A stretch of 64,000 nt of DNA from Nocardioides eburneiflavus. Its GTDB lineage: Bacteria; Actinomycetota; Actinomycetes; Propionibacteriales; Nocardioidaceae. Where the stretch lies: the NCBI RefSeq assembly GCF_004785795.1, contig NZ_SRRO01000001.1:4774001-4838000 (forward strand), given 5' to 3'. Below the pieces are notes generated by a model. That model was not told the DNA's origin. It saw nothing but the letters and a program-made list of their open reading frames with translations, and did not search any database. Positions 46,333 to 55,925 of this stretch are shown here, in pieces. A program made the position numbers and the translations under genes. Each line of letters starts with the position of its first letter. Within the stretch, counting starts at the first letter, position 1.

Positions 46333-47031
46333 CTAGCGGACCGGGACGATGCCGCTGCGGCCCTGCCACGTCCCGTGCTCGGACAGCGGCCGGAACCGGT
46401 AGGTCGCGAACTCGCGGTGGAAGTCGCGACGCTCCCGCTCGGCCATCGCGGTGGCGTGGCGAGCGGGCTCCGAAACCTGCGAGCGGCCGTGGACCATGTC
46501 CTCCATCTCCCGCACGCTGCGCCACACGGAGAACGTCGAGATCGTGCGCGGCGGGCGTACGGCGGCCAGCGCCAGCGTGACGCCGGGATGGTCGCGCACG
46601 AGCCGCTCCACGGGCTTGCCGTGGCGCAGGAAGCGGGGCACCTCCGGGAGTCGCATCCGCGCCAGGGTGACGGCCACGACGGGCTCGTCCTGCGCCCAGG
46701 TGCCCGCGCGGACCGGCAGCCCCGGGAGCGCGTCGAGGGTCGACCAGCGCCGCAGGAACTCCAGCCGCACGTGCCAGCCCCCGGCGAGCGAGCGGCCGAG
46801 CGGGTCGTGGGCGAGGAAGCCCTCGAGCGCCGCCTCGTCGCGCCACTGCGCGAAGACGGCGATCCGGCGCAGCTGCAAGCGGTCGGGCGACACCGTCGGT
46901 GCACCGAGCCGCATCAACGACAGGCACTCGGCGTGGTCGAGCCCGTCGACCGCGTGCCCCCGCGGGCGCAGGAGCGCCTGCGCACCGACCCGGCGCGGGA
47001 CCTCGGCGAGGTGGAAGGAGTGCAGGCTCAC
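46333..47031 (-). CDS. Spheroidene monooxygenase (CrtA)-like protein
   Basis: A 232-residue protein resembling the CrtA family: LMRLGAPTVSPDRLQLRRIAVFAQWRDEAALEGFLAHDP, then GTWAQDEPVVAVTLARMRL and STFSVWRSVREMEDMVHGR. CrtA is a heme-type oxygenase acting on carotenoids in purple bacteria; in actinobacteria the name is passed to proteins of unknown substrate. No carotenoid genes are nearby. GTG 47031 overlaps the stop of the upstream gene (GTGA), so the two are coupled. It may be an auxiliary enzyme of the glycan region or merely border it. Confidence 0.65.
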   Translation of the reverse strand: MSLHSFHLAEVPRRVGAQALLRPRGHAVDGLDHAECLSLMRLGAPTVSPDRLQLRRIAVFAQWRDEAALEGFLAHDPLGRSLAGGWHVRLEFLRRWSTLDALPGLPVRAGTWAQDEPVVAVTLARMRLPEVPRFLRHGKPVERLVRDHPGVTLALAAVRPPRTISTFSVWRSVREMEDMVHGRSQVSEPARHATAMAERERRDFHREFATYRFRPLSEHGTWQGRSGIVPVR

Positions 47032-47882
47032 GCGGCACGGTCCGGATCGTGGTCCAGCCTGTAGTGCAGCCGCACGGCCGAGGCTCCCCACAGCCGGACC
47101 TCGTGGTCGGTGCGCAGCACGCCGTGCTGGTCGACGTCGAGGTGGAAGGTCTCGTGCAGCGGCACCCGGGCCGCGTGGGTGCGCCCGCCGTCGCGGACCA
47201 CGACGTACGCGCCGTCCTGGCCGAAGCGACCGGCCGGGGACTCGAGCAGGAGCCCGCCGTCACCGGCCACCGACGGCCGCAGGAACACCTGCACGTTGCC
47301 GGACTCGAGCGGGAAGGCGACGTGCACGCTCGGGCCGACCGCGCCGGGGAGCGTACGCGCGGAGTAGGCGCCGCTGAAGACGGGCCGTCCGCTGCCGCGG
47401 AGCGTACGCGTCCACGCCGCCGCGACCTGGCTGCCGTGGGCGTCGCGGACAGGGGTCACCCGGCTGTCCATCCCCCGCGCCACGTCGAGCGGCCGCATCG
47501 GCAGCGCGAGCTGCTCGACGCGCCGCCCCCACAGCCGCGAGACGAGCTCGCCGCCCGGCCAGAACAGCGGCGACCAGCCGGTCCACACCTCCATCTGCCA
47601 CTCGGACGTGTGCTCGTAGAAGTCGCGCACCTCGGGACGGAGCCGGCGTGAGTCGAACCCGGGACCGTCGAGCGCGGCCATCGAGGGCAGCAGCCCGGCA
47701 CTGTCGTCGTGCGGGCCCAGCACTCCCCCGCGTCGGGCGGCCTCTGCCTCGAGCCACGCGGTGGTGACCCGTGACGACTGGCTCATGGGGGCGTCCAGCC
47801 ACCGCTCGGGTCCGTCGAGGTCGACCTCGCGGCCGGTCAGCCGCCAGAACTTGCGGGTCCCGAGATCGAGGAGGTGCAGCAC
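47028..47882 (-). CDS. Conserved hypothetical protein
   Basis: A 284-residue soluble protein I do not recognise by name. Conserved-looking stretches are VRDFYEHTSEWQMEVWTGWSPLFWPGGELVSRLWGRRVEQLALPM and GMDSRVTPVRD, rich in Trp. No signal peptide, TM helix or known catalytic motif is seen. GTG 47882 lies 34 bp downstream of the radical-SAM stop on the same strand, and the CrtA-like gene overlaps its stop, so these may be one transcript. It marks the edge of the island on this side. Confidence 0.65.
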   Translation of the reverse strand: MLHLLDLGTRKFWRLTGREVDLDGPERWLDAPMSQSSRVTTAWLEAEAARRGGVLGPHDDSAGLLPSMAALDGPGFDSRRLRPEVRDFYEHTSEWQMEVWTGWSPLFWPGGELVSRLWGRRVEQLALPMRPLDVARGMDSRVTPVRDAHGSQVAAAWTRTLRGSGRPVFSGAYSARTLPGAVGPSVHVAFPLESGNVQVFLRPSVAGDGGLLLESPAGRFGQDGAYVVVRDGGRTHAARVPLHETFHLDVDQHGVLRTDHEVRLWGASAVRLHYRLDHDPDRAA

Positions 47883-47916
47883 GAGCCGGGATCATGCCAC
47901 GGTCGTGCGGCGACCC

Positions 47917-49890
47917 TCAGACCACGCTGAGCGGGAGCAGCTTCTGCCCGGTGGGGCCGACCTGGATCTCGGTGCCCATCTCGGGGCAGACGCCGCAGTC
48001 GTAGCACGGGGTCCAGCGGCAGTCCTCGATCTCGATGTCGGCGCCGTCGGCGGCCGCGAGGGCGTCCTCCCAGTCGCCCCACAGCCAGTCCTTGTCGAGG
48101 CCGGAGTCGAGGTGCTCCCAGGGCAGCACCTCCTCGTAGTCGCGCTCGCGGGTGGTGTACCAGTCGACGTCGACACCGGTGCCGGCCATGGCGGTCGCGG
48201 CCGACTCCATCCAGCGGTCGTAGGAGAAGTGCTCGCTCCAGCCGTCGAAGCGGCCGCCGTCGCGCCACACCTGCTCGATGACCTTGCCGACGCGACGGTC
48301 GCCGCGCGAGAGCAGGCCCTCGACGATGCCGGGCTTGCCGTCGTGGTAGCGGAAGCCGATCGCGCGGGCGAACTTCTTGTCCGCCCGGACGACCTCGCGC
48401 AGCAGCCGCAGCCGCTCGTCGGTGGCCTCGTGGTCGAGCTGCGGGGCCCACTGGAACGGGGTGTGGGGCTTGGGCACGAAGCCGCCGATGGAGACCGTGC
48501 AGCGGATGTCGTTGCGCCCGGAGACCTCGCGCCCGGTCGCGATGACTCGCTTGGCGAGGTCGGCGATCGCGAGGACGTCCTCGTCGGTCTCCTGCGGGAG
48601 GCCGCACATGAAGTAGAGCTTCACCTGCCGCCAGCCGTGGGAGTACGCCGCCGCGACCGTGCGGATCAGGTCCTCCTCGCTGACCATCTTGTTGATGACC
48701 TTGCGCATCCGCTCCGAGCCGCCCTCGGGGGCGAAGGTGAGGCCCGAGCGCCGGCCGTTGCGGGAGAACTCGTTGGCGAGGGTGATGTTGAAGGCGTCGA
48801 CGCGGGTGCTCGGCAGCGAGAGGGAGACGTTGGAGCCCTCGTAGCGGTCGGCGAGGCCCTTGGCGACCTCACCGATCTCGGTGTGGTCGGCGCTCGACAG
48901 CGAGAGCAGGCCGACCTCCTCGAAGCCGGACTTGCGGATGCCGTTCTCGACCATGTCGCCGATGGTCTTGATCGACCGCTCGCGCACCGGGCGGGTGATC
49001 ATGCCGGCCTGGCAGAACCGGCAGCCGCGGGTGCACCCGCGGAAGATCTCCACGGAGAAGCGCTCGTGCACGGTCTCGGCCAGCGGCACCAAGGGGTTGG
49101 CCGGGTACGGCCACTGGTCGAGGTCCATCAGCGTGTGCTTGCGGACCCGGAACGGGATGCCGGGCCGGTTGGGCACGACCGCCTCGATGGCGCCGTCGGC
49201 GGCGTAGGCCACGTCGTAGAAGCGCGGGACGTAGATGTTGCCGGTGACCGCGAGGCGGCGCAGCAGCTCGTCGCGCCCACCGGGCCGGTCCTCGAGCTTC
49301 CACTCGCGCACGATGTCGGAGATCGCGAGCACGACCTCCTCCCCGTCGCCGAGGACCGCGGCGTCGATGAAGTCGGCGATCGGCTCCGGGTTGAACGCCG
49401 CGTGACCGCCGGCGATCACGACCGGGTCGTCCTCGCCGCGGTCGACCGCGTGCAGCGGGATCCCGGCGAGGTCGAGCGCGTTGAGCATGTTGGTGTAGCC
49501 GAGCTCGGTGGAGAAGCTCAGGCCGAAGAGGTCGAAGGCACCGACCGGGCGGTGGCTGTCGACGGTGAACTGCGGGATCGGGCCGTGCTCGTCGCCCGTG
49601 CGCATGACCTGCTCCATGTCCGGCCACACCGAGTAGGTGCGCTCGGCGAGGATCCAGTCTCGCTCGTTGAGCACCTCGTAGAGGATCTGCACGCCCTGGT
49701 TGGGCAGGCCGACCTCGTAGGCGTCGGGGTACATCAGGGCCCAGCGGACCGTGGGACCGCCCGTCTCCGAGGCCGCGGCGCAGTCCCAGTCCTTCACGAC
49801 GGAGTTGAGCTCGCCGCCGACGTACTGGATGGGCTTCTGCACCGACGGCAGACGTGCCTCCAGACGCGGGAAGACCGACGCGACGGACAT
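47917..49890 (-). CDS. TIGR03960-type B12-binding-like radical SAM protein
   Basis: A 657-residue radical-SAM protein. The N-terminal third is B12-binding-like (LMYPDAYEVGLPNQGVQILYEVLN...IVAGGHAAFNPEP-type). The radical-SAM Cys motif is CTRGCRFC, followed by the GLPQETDED segment. A C-terminal Cys cluster (CRWTPCYDCGVC) could bind another Fe-S centre. The family's usual partner, the TIGR03936-type protein, lies at 25120-25848, separated by the glycan island. ATG 49890 has GAGGTG upstream. It begins the minus-strand run that continues into the hypothetical and CrtA-like genes. Reaction unknown. Confidence 0.93.
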   Translation of the reverse strand: MSVASVFPRLEARLPSVQKPIQYVGGELNSVVKDWDCAAASETGGPTVRWALMYPDAYEVGLPNQGVQILYEVLNERDWILAERTYSVWPDMEQVMRTGDEHGPIPQFTVDSHRPVGAFDLFGLSFSTELGYTNMLNALDLAGIPLHAVDRGEDDPVVIAGGHAAFNPEPIADFIDAAVLGDGEEVVLAISDIVREWKLEDRPGGRDELLRRLAVTGNIYVPRFYDVAYAADGAIEAVVPNRPGIPFRVRKHTLMDLDQWPYPANPLVPLAETVHERFSVEIFRGCTRGCRFCQAGMITRPVRERSIKTIGDMVENGIRKSGFEEVGLLSLSSADHTEIGEVAKGLADRYEGSNVSLSLPSTRVDAFNITLANEFSRNGRRSGLTFAPEGGSERMRKVINKMVSEEDLIRTVAAAYSHGWRQVKLYFMCGLPQETDEDVLAIADLAKRVIATGREVSGRNDIRCTVSIGGFVPKPHTPFQWAPQLDHEATDERLRLLREVVRADKKFARAIGFRYHDGKPGIVEGLLSRGDRRVGKVIEQVWRDGGRFDGWSEHFSYDRWMESAATAMAGTGVDVDWYTTRERDYEEVLPWEHLDSGLDKDWLWGDWEDALAAADGADIEIEDCRWTPCYDCGVCPEMGTEIQVGPTGQKLLPLSVV

Positions 49891-49975
49891 GACAGCAACA
49901 CCTCGATGTGGGACGGGGGCGGGACGGGGAAGGACCGACCCTCAAGGTTACGTCCCCCGCGGTGGTGCGGCCTAC

Positions 49976-51163
49976 TCAGCGACGGATCGCGCCGGACGAC
50001 CTCAGGTGGATGTTCTGGAGCAGGCCGAGGGCGAGCATGCCGGCGAACAGCGAGCTGCCGCCGTAGGAGACGAAGGGCAGCGGCACGCCGGTCACGGGCA
50101 TGATGCCCAGGCACATGCCGATGTTCTGGAAGGCCTGGAAGCCCCACCAGCACGCGATGCCGGCGGCGGCCACCCGGCCGAACAGGTCACCGGCCTGCGC
50201 CGAGATCGCCAGCGCGCGCCAGATCACGACCGCGAGGAGCAGGATCACCAGGCCCGCGCCGACGAGGCCGAGCTCCTCGCCGGCGACGGTGAAGATGAAG
50301 TCGGTGTGCTGCTCGGGGACGAACCCCGACCGGGTCTGCGAGCCGTCGAAGAGCCCCTGTCCGAACAGCCCGCCGTTGCCGACGGCGATGCGGGCCTGCT
50401 CGGTGTTGTAGCCGGCCCCGCGCGGGTCGAGGCCCGGGTTGGTGAAGGCGAGGAACCGGTCGACCTGGTAGGGCTTGAGCACCCCCATGGCCACCGCCCC
50501 GGCAGCTCCGGCGATGCCGGCCAGGGTGAGACCGGCGAGCCACCCGCGCCCGGCTCCTGCGATGGCCAGCACGCCGAAGACGGTGGCGGTGAGCACGAGC
50601 ATGGTGCCGAGGTCGGGCTGGAGCAGGATCAGCGCCGCGGGCAGGGCGGCGATGGCGAGCATCGCGACCACCTCGAGGCTGCCCACTCCCCGACCCCAGC
50701 GGCGCTCGGTGCGCTCGGCGACGACGAGCGCCATGCCGACCACCACCGCGAGCTTGGCGAGCTCGGCCGGCTGGATCGACATCCCGCCGAGCTGCAGCCA
50801 CGAGCGGGACCCGTTGATCGTGCTCCCGGCGACGAGCACCATCACGAGGCCGGCCACGCTCGCGACGTACGCCAGCGGGGCGAGGATGCGCACCCAGCGG
50901 TGGTCGGTGGCGAGCACGGCGACCATCAGCACCAGGCCGATGGCGACGTTGACCAGCTCCTTGCGGAGGTAGGCGTTCGGGTCGCCGCCGGTGAGGTCGG
51001 CGCGGGTCGAGGTCGCCGACCACACGAGCAGCGTCCCGATCGTGACGAGCGCGAGCGTCGCGGCCATCAGGACCCAGTCGAGGCCGGGGGCGCGCAGGGT
51101 CGACGCGCGTCCCACGGGACGGCCGGCGGGACGGCTGGCGGGACGGCTCGAGAGGACGGTCAT
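49976..51163 (-). CDS. rodA: SEDS peptidoglycan polymerase RodA
   Basis: A 395-residue SEDS-family glycosyltransferase that polymerises glycan strands with its cognate PBP2 during elongation. About ten TM helices are seen; motifs include GSRSWLQLGGMSIQPAELAKLA, LQPDLGT and PLPFVSYGGSSL. ATG 51163 has GGGGAG 8 nt upstream and is preferred over GTG 51172, which overlaps the PBP2 stop. It is last in the mreB-mreC-mreD-PBP2-rodA order. Confidence 0.95.
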   Translation of the reverse strand: MTVLSSRPASRPAGRPVGRASTLRAPGLDWVLMAATLALVTIGTLLVWSATSTRADLTGGDPNAYLRKELVNVAIGLVLMVAVLATDHRWVRILAPLAYVASVAGLVMVLVAGSTINGSRSWLQLGGMSIQPAELAKLAVVVGMALVVAERTERRWGRGVGSLEVVAMLAIAALPAALILLQPDLGTMLVLTATVFGVLAIAGAGRGWLAGLTLAGIAGAAGAVAMGVLKPYQVDRFLAFTNPGLDPRGAGYNTEQARIAVGNGGLFGQGLFDGSQTRSGFVPEQHTDFIFTVAGEELGLVGAGLVILLLAVVIWRALAISAQAGDLFGRVAAAGIACWWGFQAFQNIGMCLGIMPVTGVPLPFVSYGGSSLFAGMLALGLLQNIHLRSSGAIRR

Positions 51164-51168
51164 CGCCG

Positions 51169-53319
51169 TCACTCCCCTGCCTTGTCCGATGCCGCTTTCT
51201 CCGGCACGGGCGGCATGATCGACCCGTCGTCGAGGAACTGCGGCAGCCGGGAAGGCGGGACGGTGCCGGGGATCGCGGCCCGCGCGGGGCGTACGGTCTC
51301 GCCCTCGACGCCGTAGAGCGCCTCCCAGATCGCGCGGATCCCGTCCCCGGTGGAGCCGGAGCCGGTGCCGCCCTGGCTGATCATCATGACCACCACGTAG
51401 TCCTCGGAGTAGGACGCCACCCAGCCGGTCGACTGCTTGCCGTAGACCTCCGCCGAGCCGGTCTTGGCGCGGATGGTCACGTCGTCGATCGGGAAGCCGA
51501 CGAGCTTCCAGGCCATCGTGCCGACCCGCGACACGTTCTCGAGCGCCCCGTCGATGTAGTCGAGGTACTTCTTCGGCACGTCGACCTGGCCGACCTTGCG
51601 CGGCGCGATGCGGCGCAGGACCTCGCCCTCGGGGCTCACCACCGCCTTGGCGACGGTGGGCGCCCAGAGGGTGCCGCCGTTGCTGAGGGCGGCGTAGCCG
51701 CGGGCGAGCTGGAGTGGGGTGACGATCGTGTCGCCCTGCCCGATCGAGAAGTTCACGGCGTCACCGGCGCGGTAGAGGTTGCCCTCGAGGCAGAACTCGC
51801 GGGCGAACTTGTAGACGAAGTCGCTGGTGTCCGCGGTCTGGGGCTTGTCGCTCAGCTCGCAGTAGTAGTCCTTCTGGGACTCGTAGTAGTCCAGCTTCCA
51901 CTGCCGGTCGGCGATCCGGCCCGGTGCCTCGCCGGGCAGGTCGATGCCCGTGCGTGAGCCGAAGCCGAACTCCTTGGCCTCCTCGACCAGCGGGTCGCGG
52001 GCGTCGATGTCGGCCGGGTCGCTGCCGAACCGCTGCCAGAAGTCGTAGCCGATGCGGTAGAAGAAGGTGTTGCAGGAGACCTCGAGCGCCTTGGCGAAGC
52101 CGATGCTGCCGTAGGCGCCGGACTCGTAGTTCTTGAAGACGCGGTTGCCGACCTGGAAGCCCGACGAGCACGGCAGCGCGGTGTCGAGGGCGTAGCCGTT
52201 GGTGAGCGCTCCGGCGGTCATGAACGGCTTCCACGTGGAGCCCGGCGCGAACTGGCCCTGCGTGGCGCGCGAGAGGAGCGGCGTGCCGGCCTTCTCGGAG
52301 TAGAGCCGGCTCAGCTGGGCCTCGCTGATGCCGCCGGTCCACACGTCCGGGTCGTACGTCGGCTGGCTGGCCATGGCGATGACGCGACCGGTCTTCGTGT
52401 CGAGGACCACCGCCGCGCCGGAGTCGGCGGCGAACTTCCGGCCGGTGACCTTGTCGAGCTGCGTGCGCTGGAAGGCGATCCGCTCGGCGAGCTGGCGCTC
52501 GACGACGGACTGCACCTTGGCGTCGATGGAGGTGACGAGGGTGTCGCCGGGGGTGCTCTCGACGACCGAGTCGTCGCCCAGCACCCGGCCCATCGAGTCG
52601 ACCGCCACGCGGTGGTAGCCGGGCAGGCCGCGCAGCCACTCGTCGTACTCCTTCTCGACGCCGGCCCTGCCGACGACCGAGGCGCCGTTGAGCGAGCGGT
52701 CGTCGCGCTCCGCCGCGAGGTCGTACTCGTCCTCGGTGACCGGGCTGAGGTAGCCCAGCACGTGCGCGAGGTTGATGCCGAAGGGACGCGGGTAGGACCG
52801 CACGCTCTGCTGCTCGGCGAGCACGCCGGGGTAGTCCTCGGGCTGCTCGAGGATGCGCAGCGCGACGTCCTTGCGCACGTCGGTGGCCACGGGCACGGGC
52901 TGGTAGGGCGAGCCGTTCCAGCACACGTCGCGGACGCTGCCGGGATCGCCGCAGGTCACCAGGCGGGCCTCGACGTCCTCGGGCGTCGCGTCGACGACGA
53001 CCGCGACCCGGCGCACGAGCTCGGCCCGCTGGCGGTCCTCGAGCTTGCCGAGGAGGGTGCGGTCGACCGAGATCACCCACGACGTGCGGTTGGCGACGAG
53101 CGGGCGACCCTGGCTGTCGACGATGAGCCCGCGTTGGGGCTGCACCACGATGTCGCGCACCGACTGGTCGGCGGCCTGGGCCTGGTAGGACTCCCCGCCG
53201 ATCACCTGGAGGTAGTAGAGGCGGACGAAGAGGGTGGCGAACAGCGAGAAGACGAGCGCCTGGACGACCACGAGGCGCAGCCGGCTCCTGCTGGCCGACC
53301 GGCTGGTGGCGGGGCTCAC
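51169..53319 (-). CDS. mrdA: Penicillin-binding protein 2 (class B transpeptidase)
   Basis: A 716-residue transpeptidase cross-linking peptidoglycan during elongation. An N-terminal TM anchor (about 12-32) is followed by the pedestal domain (LYYLQVIGGESYQ, RGLIVDSQGRPL). The transpeptidase domain has the SxxK motif STWK (APGSTWKPFM), SxN in SCNTFFY, and KTGS in RAKTGSAEVYG. It is paired with RodA. GTG 53319 overlaps the mreD stop (GTGA). The C-terminal tail is Pro-rich and ends in charged residues. Confidence 0.96.
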   Translation of the reverse strand: MSPATSRSASRSRLRLVVVQALVFSLFATLFVRLYYLQVIGGESYQAQAADQSVRDIVVQPQRGLIVDSQGRPLVANRTSWVISVDRTLLGKLEDRQRAELVRRVAVVVDATPEDVEARLVTCGDPGSVRDVCWNGSPYQPVPVATDVRKDVALRILEQPEDYPGVLAEQQSVRSYPRPFGINLAHVLGYLSPVTEDEYDLAAERDDRSLNGASVVGRAGVEKEYDEWLRGLPGYHRVAVDSMGRVLGDDSVVESTPGDTLVTSIDAKVQSVVERQLAERIAFQRTQLDKVTGRKFAADSGAAVVLDTKTGRVIAMASQPTYDPDVWTGGISEAQLSRLYSEKAGTPLLSRATQGQFAPGSTWKPFMTAGALTNGYALDTALPCSSGFQVGNRVFKNYESGAYGSIGFAKALEVSCNTFFYRIGYDFWQRFGSDPADIDARDPLVEEAKEFGFGSRTGIDLPGEAPGRIADRQWKLDYYESQKDYYCELSDKPQTADTSDFVYKFAREFCLEGNLYRAGDAVNFSIGQGDTIVTPLQLARGYAALSNGGTLWAPTVAKAVVSPEGEVLRRIAPRKVGQVDVPKKYLDYIDGALENVSRVGTMAWKLVGFPIDDVTIRAKTGSAEVYGKQSTGWVASYSEDYVVVMMISQGGTGSGSTGDGIRAIWEALYGVEGETVRPARAAIPGTVPPSRLPQFLDDGSIMPPVPEKAASDKAGE

Positions 53320-53828
53320 GTGGTCGCCCACTGGGGGCTGAGGCGGGCGAACAGCTTCATCAGCGGCGGCAGGACGAAGGGAGTGAGCAGGACGTCCCAC
53401 ACGACCGCGACGAGGACGACCTCGAGCAGCCCGGCGACCGACATCGCCGGGTCGTCGAGCAGCAGTCCGGACAGCGCGAAGAGCGAGGTCGCCACGAAGG
53501 AGGCGGCGGCGACCGTGCCGACCACGGCCAGCGCGCTGGGCTTCTGGTCCTGGCGGACCCGGGCGGCGAGGAAGGCGGCGACGGTGAGCGCGAGCGCCCA
53601 GCGTCCGGCGACGTGGTCGGCCGGCGGCGCGAGGTCGAGGGTGAGGCCGGCGGCGAAGCCGAGGAGCAGCGCGAACGGCGCCTCGACGGTCAGCGCGGCC
53701 GCGACCACGACGAGCAGGCAGAGGTTGGGCACGACGCCGTGCCAGGCGACGTGCGGGAAGAGCGAGACCTGGACGACGAGGGCCACGACGACCGCGGCGA
53801 GGGCGGCGAGCCAGCGGAGGTGGCTCAT
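53316..53828 (-). CDS. mreD: Rod shape-determining protein MreD
   Basis: A 170-residue membrane protein with five or six TM helices, the right size for MreD. The family is poorly conserved; VVPNLCLLVVVAAALTVEAPFALLLGFAAGLTLDLAPP is typical. ATG 53828 overlaps the mreC stop (ATGA) and its own stop overlaps the PBP2 start. It links MreC to the PBP2/RodA complex. Confidence 0.93.
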   Translation of the reverse strand: MSHLRWLAALAAVVVALVVQVSLFPHVAWHGVVPNLCLLVVVAAALTVEAPFALLLGFAAGLTLDLAPPADHVAGRWALALTVAAFLAARVRQDQKPSALAVVGTVAAASFVATSLFALSGLLLDDPAMSVAGLLEVVLVAVVWDVLLTPFVLPPLMKLFARLSPQWATT

Positions 53829-54763
53829 CTGAGGCTCCCGTCCGCCTCGATGACCGCTCGGTCGCTCTGGAGGCCGCTCGGGACCATCACGCCCACCACG
53901 TCGAGGGCGGAGAAGTCGACGAACGGCTTCACGACCGCGCGCTGGGAGGCCTCGCGCAGCGAGCTGTAGACCTCGGTGATGGTGCCGATGGGAACGCCGG
54001 GGGCGTACGGGCCGGTCGTGCTGCCCCACGTCACGACCGTGTCGTTGCGGGCCGGCACCGAGGCGTCGTCGACCAGGCGCAGGTCGAGGCCCGACTCCTG
54101 GCGGAGCGATCCGCTGCCGGTGACGAAGCCGATCTCCATGCTGGACCCCACCCGCCCGCCGACGGTCGAGTCGGGGTCGATGACCAGCAGCACGGTGGCC
54201 GTGCTGCGGGTGACCCGCAGGACCCGGCCGACGAGCCCGTCGTTGTTGACGACCGTCATGTCCGGGCCGATGCCGGCCTCGGATCCGGCGTCGATGGTCA
54301 CGGTGAAGCTCTGCGACTGGCGCGAACCGAGCGCGACGACGCGGGCCGGCACGAGGGCGGACCCGAGGTCCTCGGCAGCCGTGGTGAGCCCGTCGTACTG
54401 CTCGAGGCGGTTGCGGTCGAAGCCGGTCAGCTCCACCTGCCCGCGGAGCTCGGCGTTGCTCGCCTCGAGGTCGCGGACCTGGTCGGCGAGGTCGTCCTTG
54501 CTGCGGAACCAGGCCGGGACGGCCGTGAAGGGACGTACGGCTGCCGCGACGCCTGCCTCGGCGGGACCGAGCGCCTCGCCGACGACGCGGCGGGCCGGCT
54601 CGAGCGGCGAGGCGCCGTCGCCGGAGACGTCGAGCGTGATCAGCGTGATGCTCGCGAGCACCAGCGCCACGAGCAGCGAGCGCGGCGGGCGGTTGCGCGA
54701 CTCGAGGCGGTCGAGGCCGGTCCAGCGCCGCTCCCGCCCGTCGTGTCCCCCGAAGGCACCCAT
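53825..54763 (-). CDS. mreC: Rod shape-determining protein MreC
   Basis: A 312-residue bitopic protein: a basic cytosolic N-terminus, a TM helix about 31-51 and an extracytoplasmic part with a coiled coil (LADQVRDLEASNAELRGQVEL) and the beta-barrel core (ARVVALGSRQSQSFTVTIDAG). It activates PBP2-RodA. ATG 54763 overlaps the mreB stop (ATGA). Confidence 0.95.
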   Translation of the reverse strand: MGAFGGHDGRERRWTGLDRLESRNRPPRSLLVALVLASITLITLDVSGDGASPLEPARRVVGEALGPAEAGVAAAVRPFTAVPAWFRSKDDLADQVRDLEASNAELRGQVELTGFDRNRLEQYDGLTTAAEDLGSALVPARVVALGSRQSQSFTVTIDAGSEAGIGPDMTVVNNDGLVGRVLRVTRSTATVLLVIDPDSTVGGRVGSSMEIGFVTGSGSLRQESGLDLRLVDDASVPARNDTVVTWGSTTGPYAPGVPIGTITEVYSSLREASQRAVVKPFVDFSALDVVGVMVPSGLQSDRAVIEADGSLR

Positions 54764-55791
54764 CAGAAGCGCCTCGGATCGGAGACGAGGACCTGCTGGA
54801 GCGCCTCGAACTCCTCCACGCACTTGCCGGCGCCGTAGGCCACCGAGGACAGCGGGTCCTCCGCGACGTGCACCGGCATGCCGGTCTCGTGGCGCAGCCG
54901 CTCGTCGAGGCCGCGCAGCATCGCACCACCACCGGTGAGGACGATGCCGCGGTCCATGATGTCGCCGGCCAGCTCGGGCGGCGTCTGGTCGAGGGTGGTG
55001 CGGACCGCGTCGACGATGCTGTGCAGCGGCTCCTCGAGCGCCTGGCGCAGCTCGGAGCTGGACACCACGACCGTGCGGGGCAGCCCGGAGACCATGTCGC
55101 GGCCGCGGATCTCCGCGTCGGGCTCGGTGGGGAGCGGGAACGCCGACCCGAGGGTCATCTTCATCTCCTCGGCGGTGCGCTCCCCCAGCTTGAGGGAGTA
55201 CTCCTTCTTCATCCACGCGATGATCGCCTGGTCGAGGTCGTCGCCGGCCGTGCGCACCGACAGGCTCGTCACGATGCCGCCGAGGCTGATGACAGCCACC
55301 TCGGTGGTGCCGCCTCCGACGTCGACGACCATGTTGCCGGTGGCCTCGTGGACGGGCAGCCCGGCGCCGATCGCGGCGGCCATCGGCTCCTCGACGATGT
55401 AGACGCGTCGCGCGCCGGCCTGGTAGCCGGCCTCCTTGACCGCGCGCTGCTCGACCGCGGTGATGCCGCTCGGCACGCAGATCACCATGCGGGGCTTGGC
55501 GAAGTAGCGGCGGCGGTGGACCTGGTGGATGAAGTAGCGCAGCATCTGCTCGGTCGCCTCGAAGTCGGCGATGACGCCGTCCTTGAGCGGACGGATGGCG
55601 GCGATGTTGTCGGGCGTGCGACCGATCATCCGCTTGGCCTCGTGGCCGACGGCGAGGACCTCGCCGGTCGTGGTGTTCATCGCCACGACCGACGGCTCGT
55701 CGAGCACGACGCCCTTGCCGCGGACATAGACCAGCGTGTTGGCGGTGCCGAGGTCGACGGCCATGTCTCGGCCGATCAGGTTGTGTGCCAT
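54763..55791 (-). CDS. mreB: Actin-like rod-shape protein MreB
   Basis: A 342-residue actin homologue that guides sidewall synthesis. Phosphate 1 MAVDLGTANTLVYV, phosphate 2 VVDVGGGTTEVAVI and adenosine GIVLTGGGAML motifs are all present. Its presence with mreC/D marks a rod-forming species or one using MreB for spores or branching. It heads the operon; a TAACCT -10 candidate lies at 55863-55868 on the minus strand, about 70 nt before ATG 55791. Confidence 0.97.
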   Translation of the reverse strand: MAHNLIGRDMAVDLGTANTLVYVRGKGVVLDEPSVVAMNTTTGEVLAVGHEAKRMIGRTPDNIAAIRPLKDGVIADFEATEQMLRYFIHQVHRRRYFAKPRMVICVPSGITAVEQRAVKEAGYQAGARRVYIVEEPMAAAIGAGLPVHEATGNMVVDVGGGTTEVAVISLGGIVTSLSVRTAGDDLDQAIIAWMKKEYSLKLGERTAEEMKMTLGSAFPLPTEPDAEIRGRDMVSGLPRTVVVSSSELRQALEEPLHSIVDAVRTTLDQTPPELAGDIMDRGIVLTGGGAMLRGLDERLRHETGMPVHVAEDPLSSVAYGAGKCVEEFEALQQVLVSDPRRF

Positions 55792-55925
55792 TGCCGCTGC
55801 TGCCCCTGCAGGTCGGGTGGTGCTCCGGGAAGAGGGGTCAGCGCTGGCTCCGACCCACGCTCAGGTTAAGGAGCGCGGGCGGGTGTTCCCGGCAGGACAC
55901 GCGCGGGACGGGTGTGACTGGTGGG

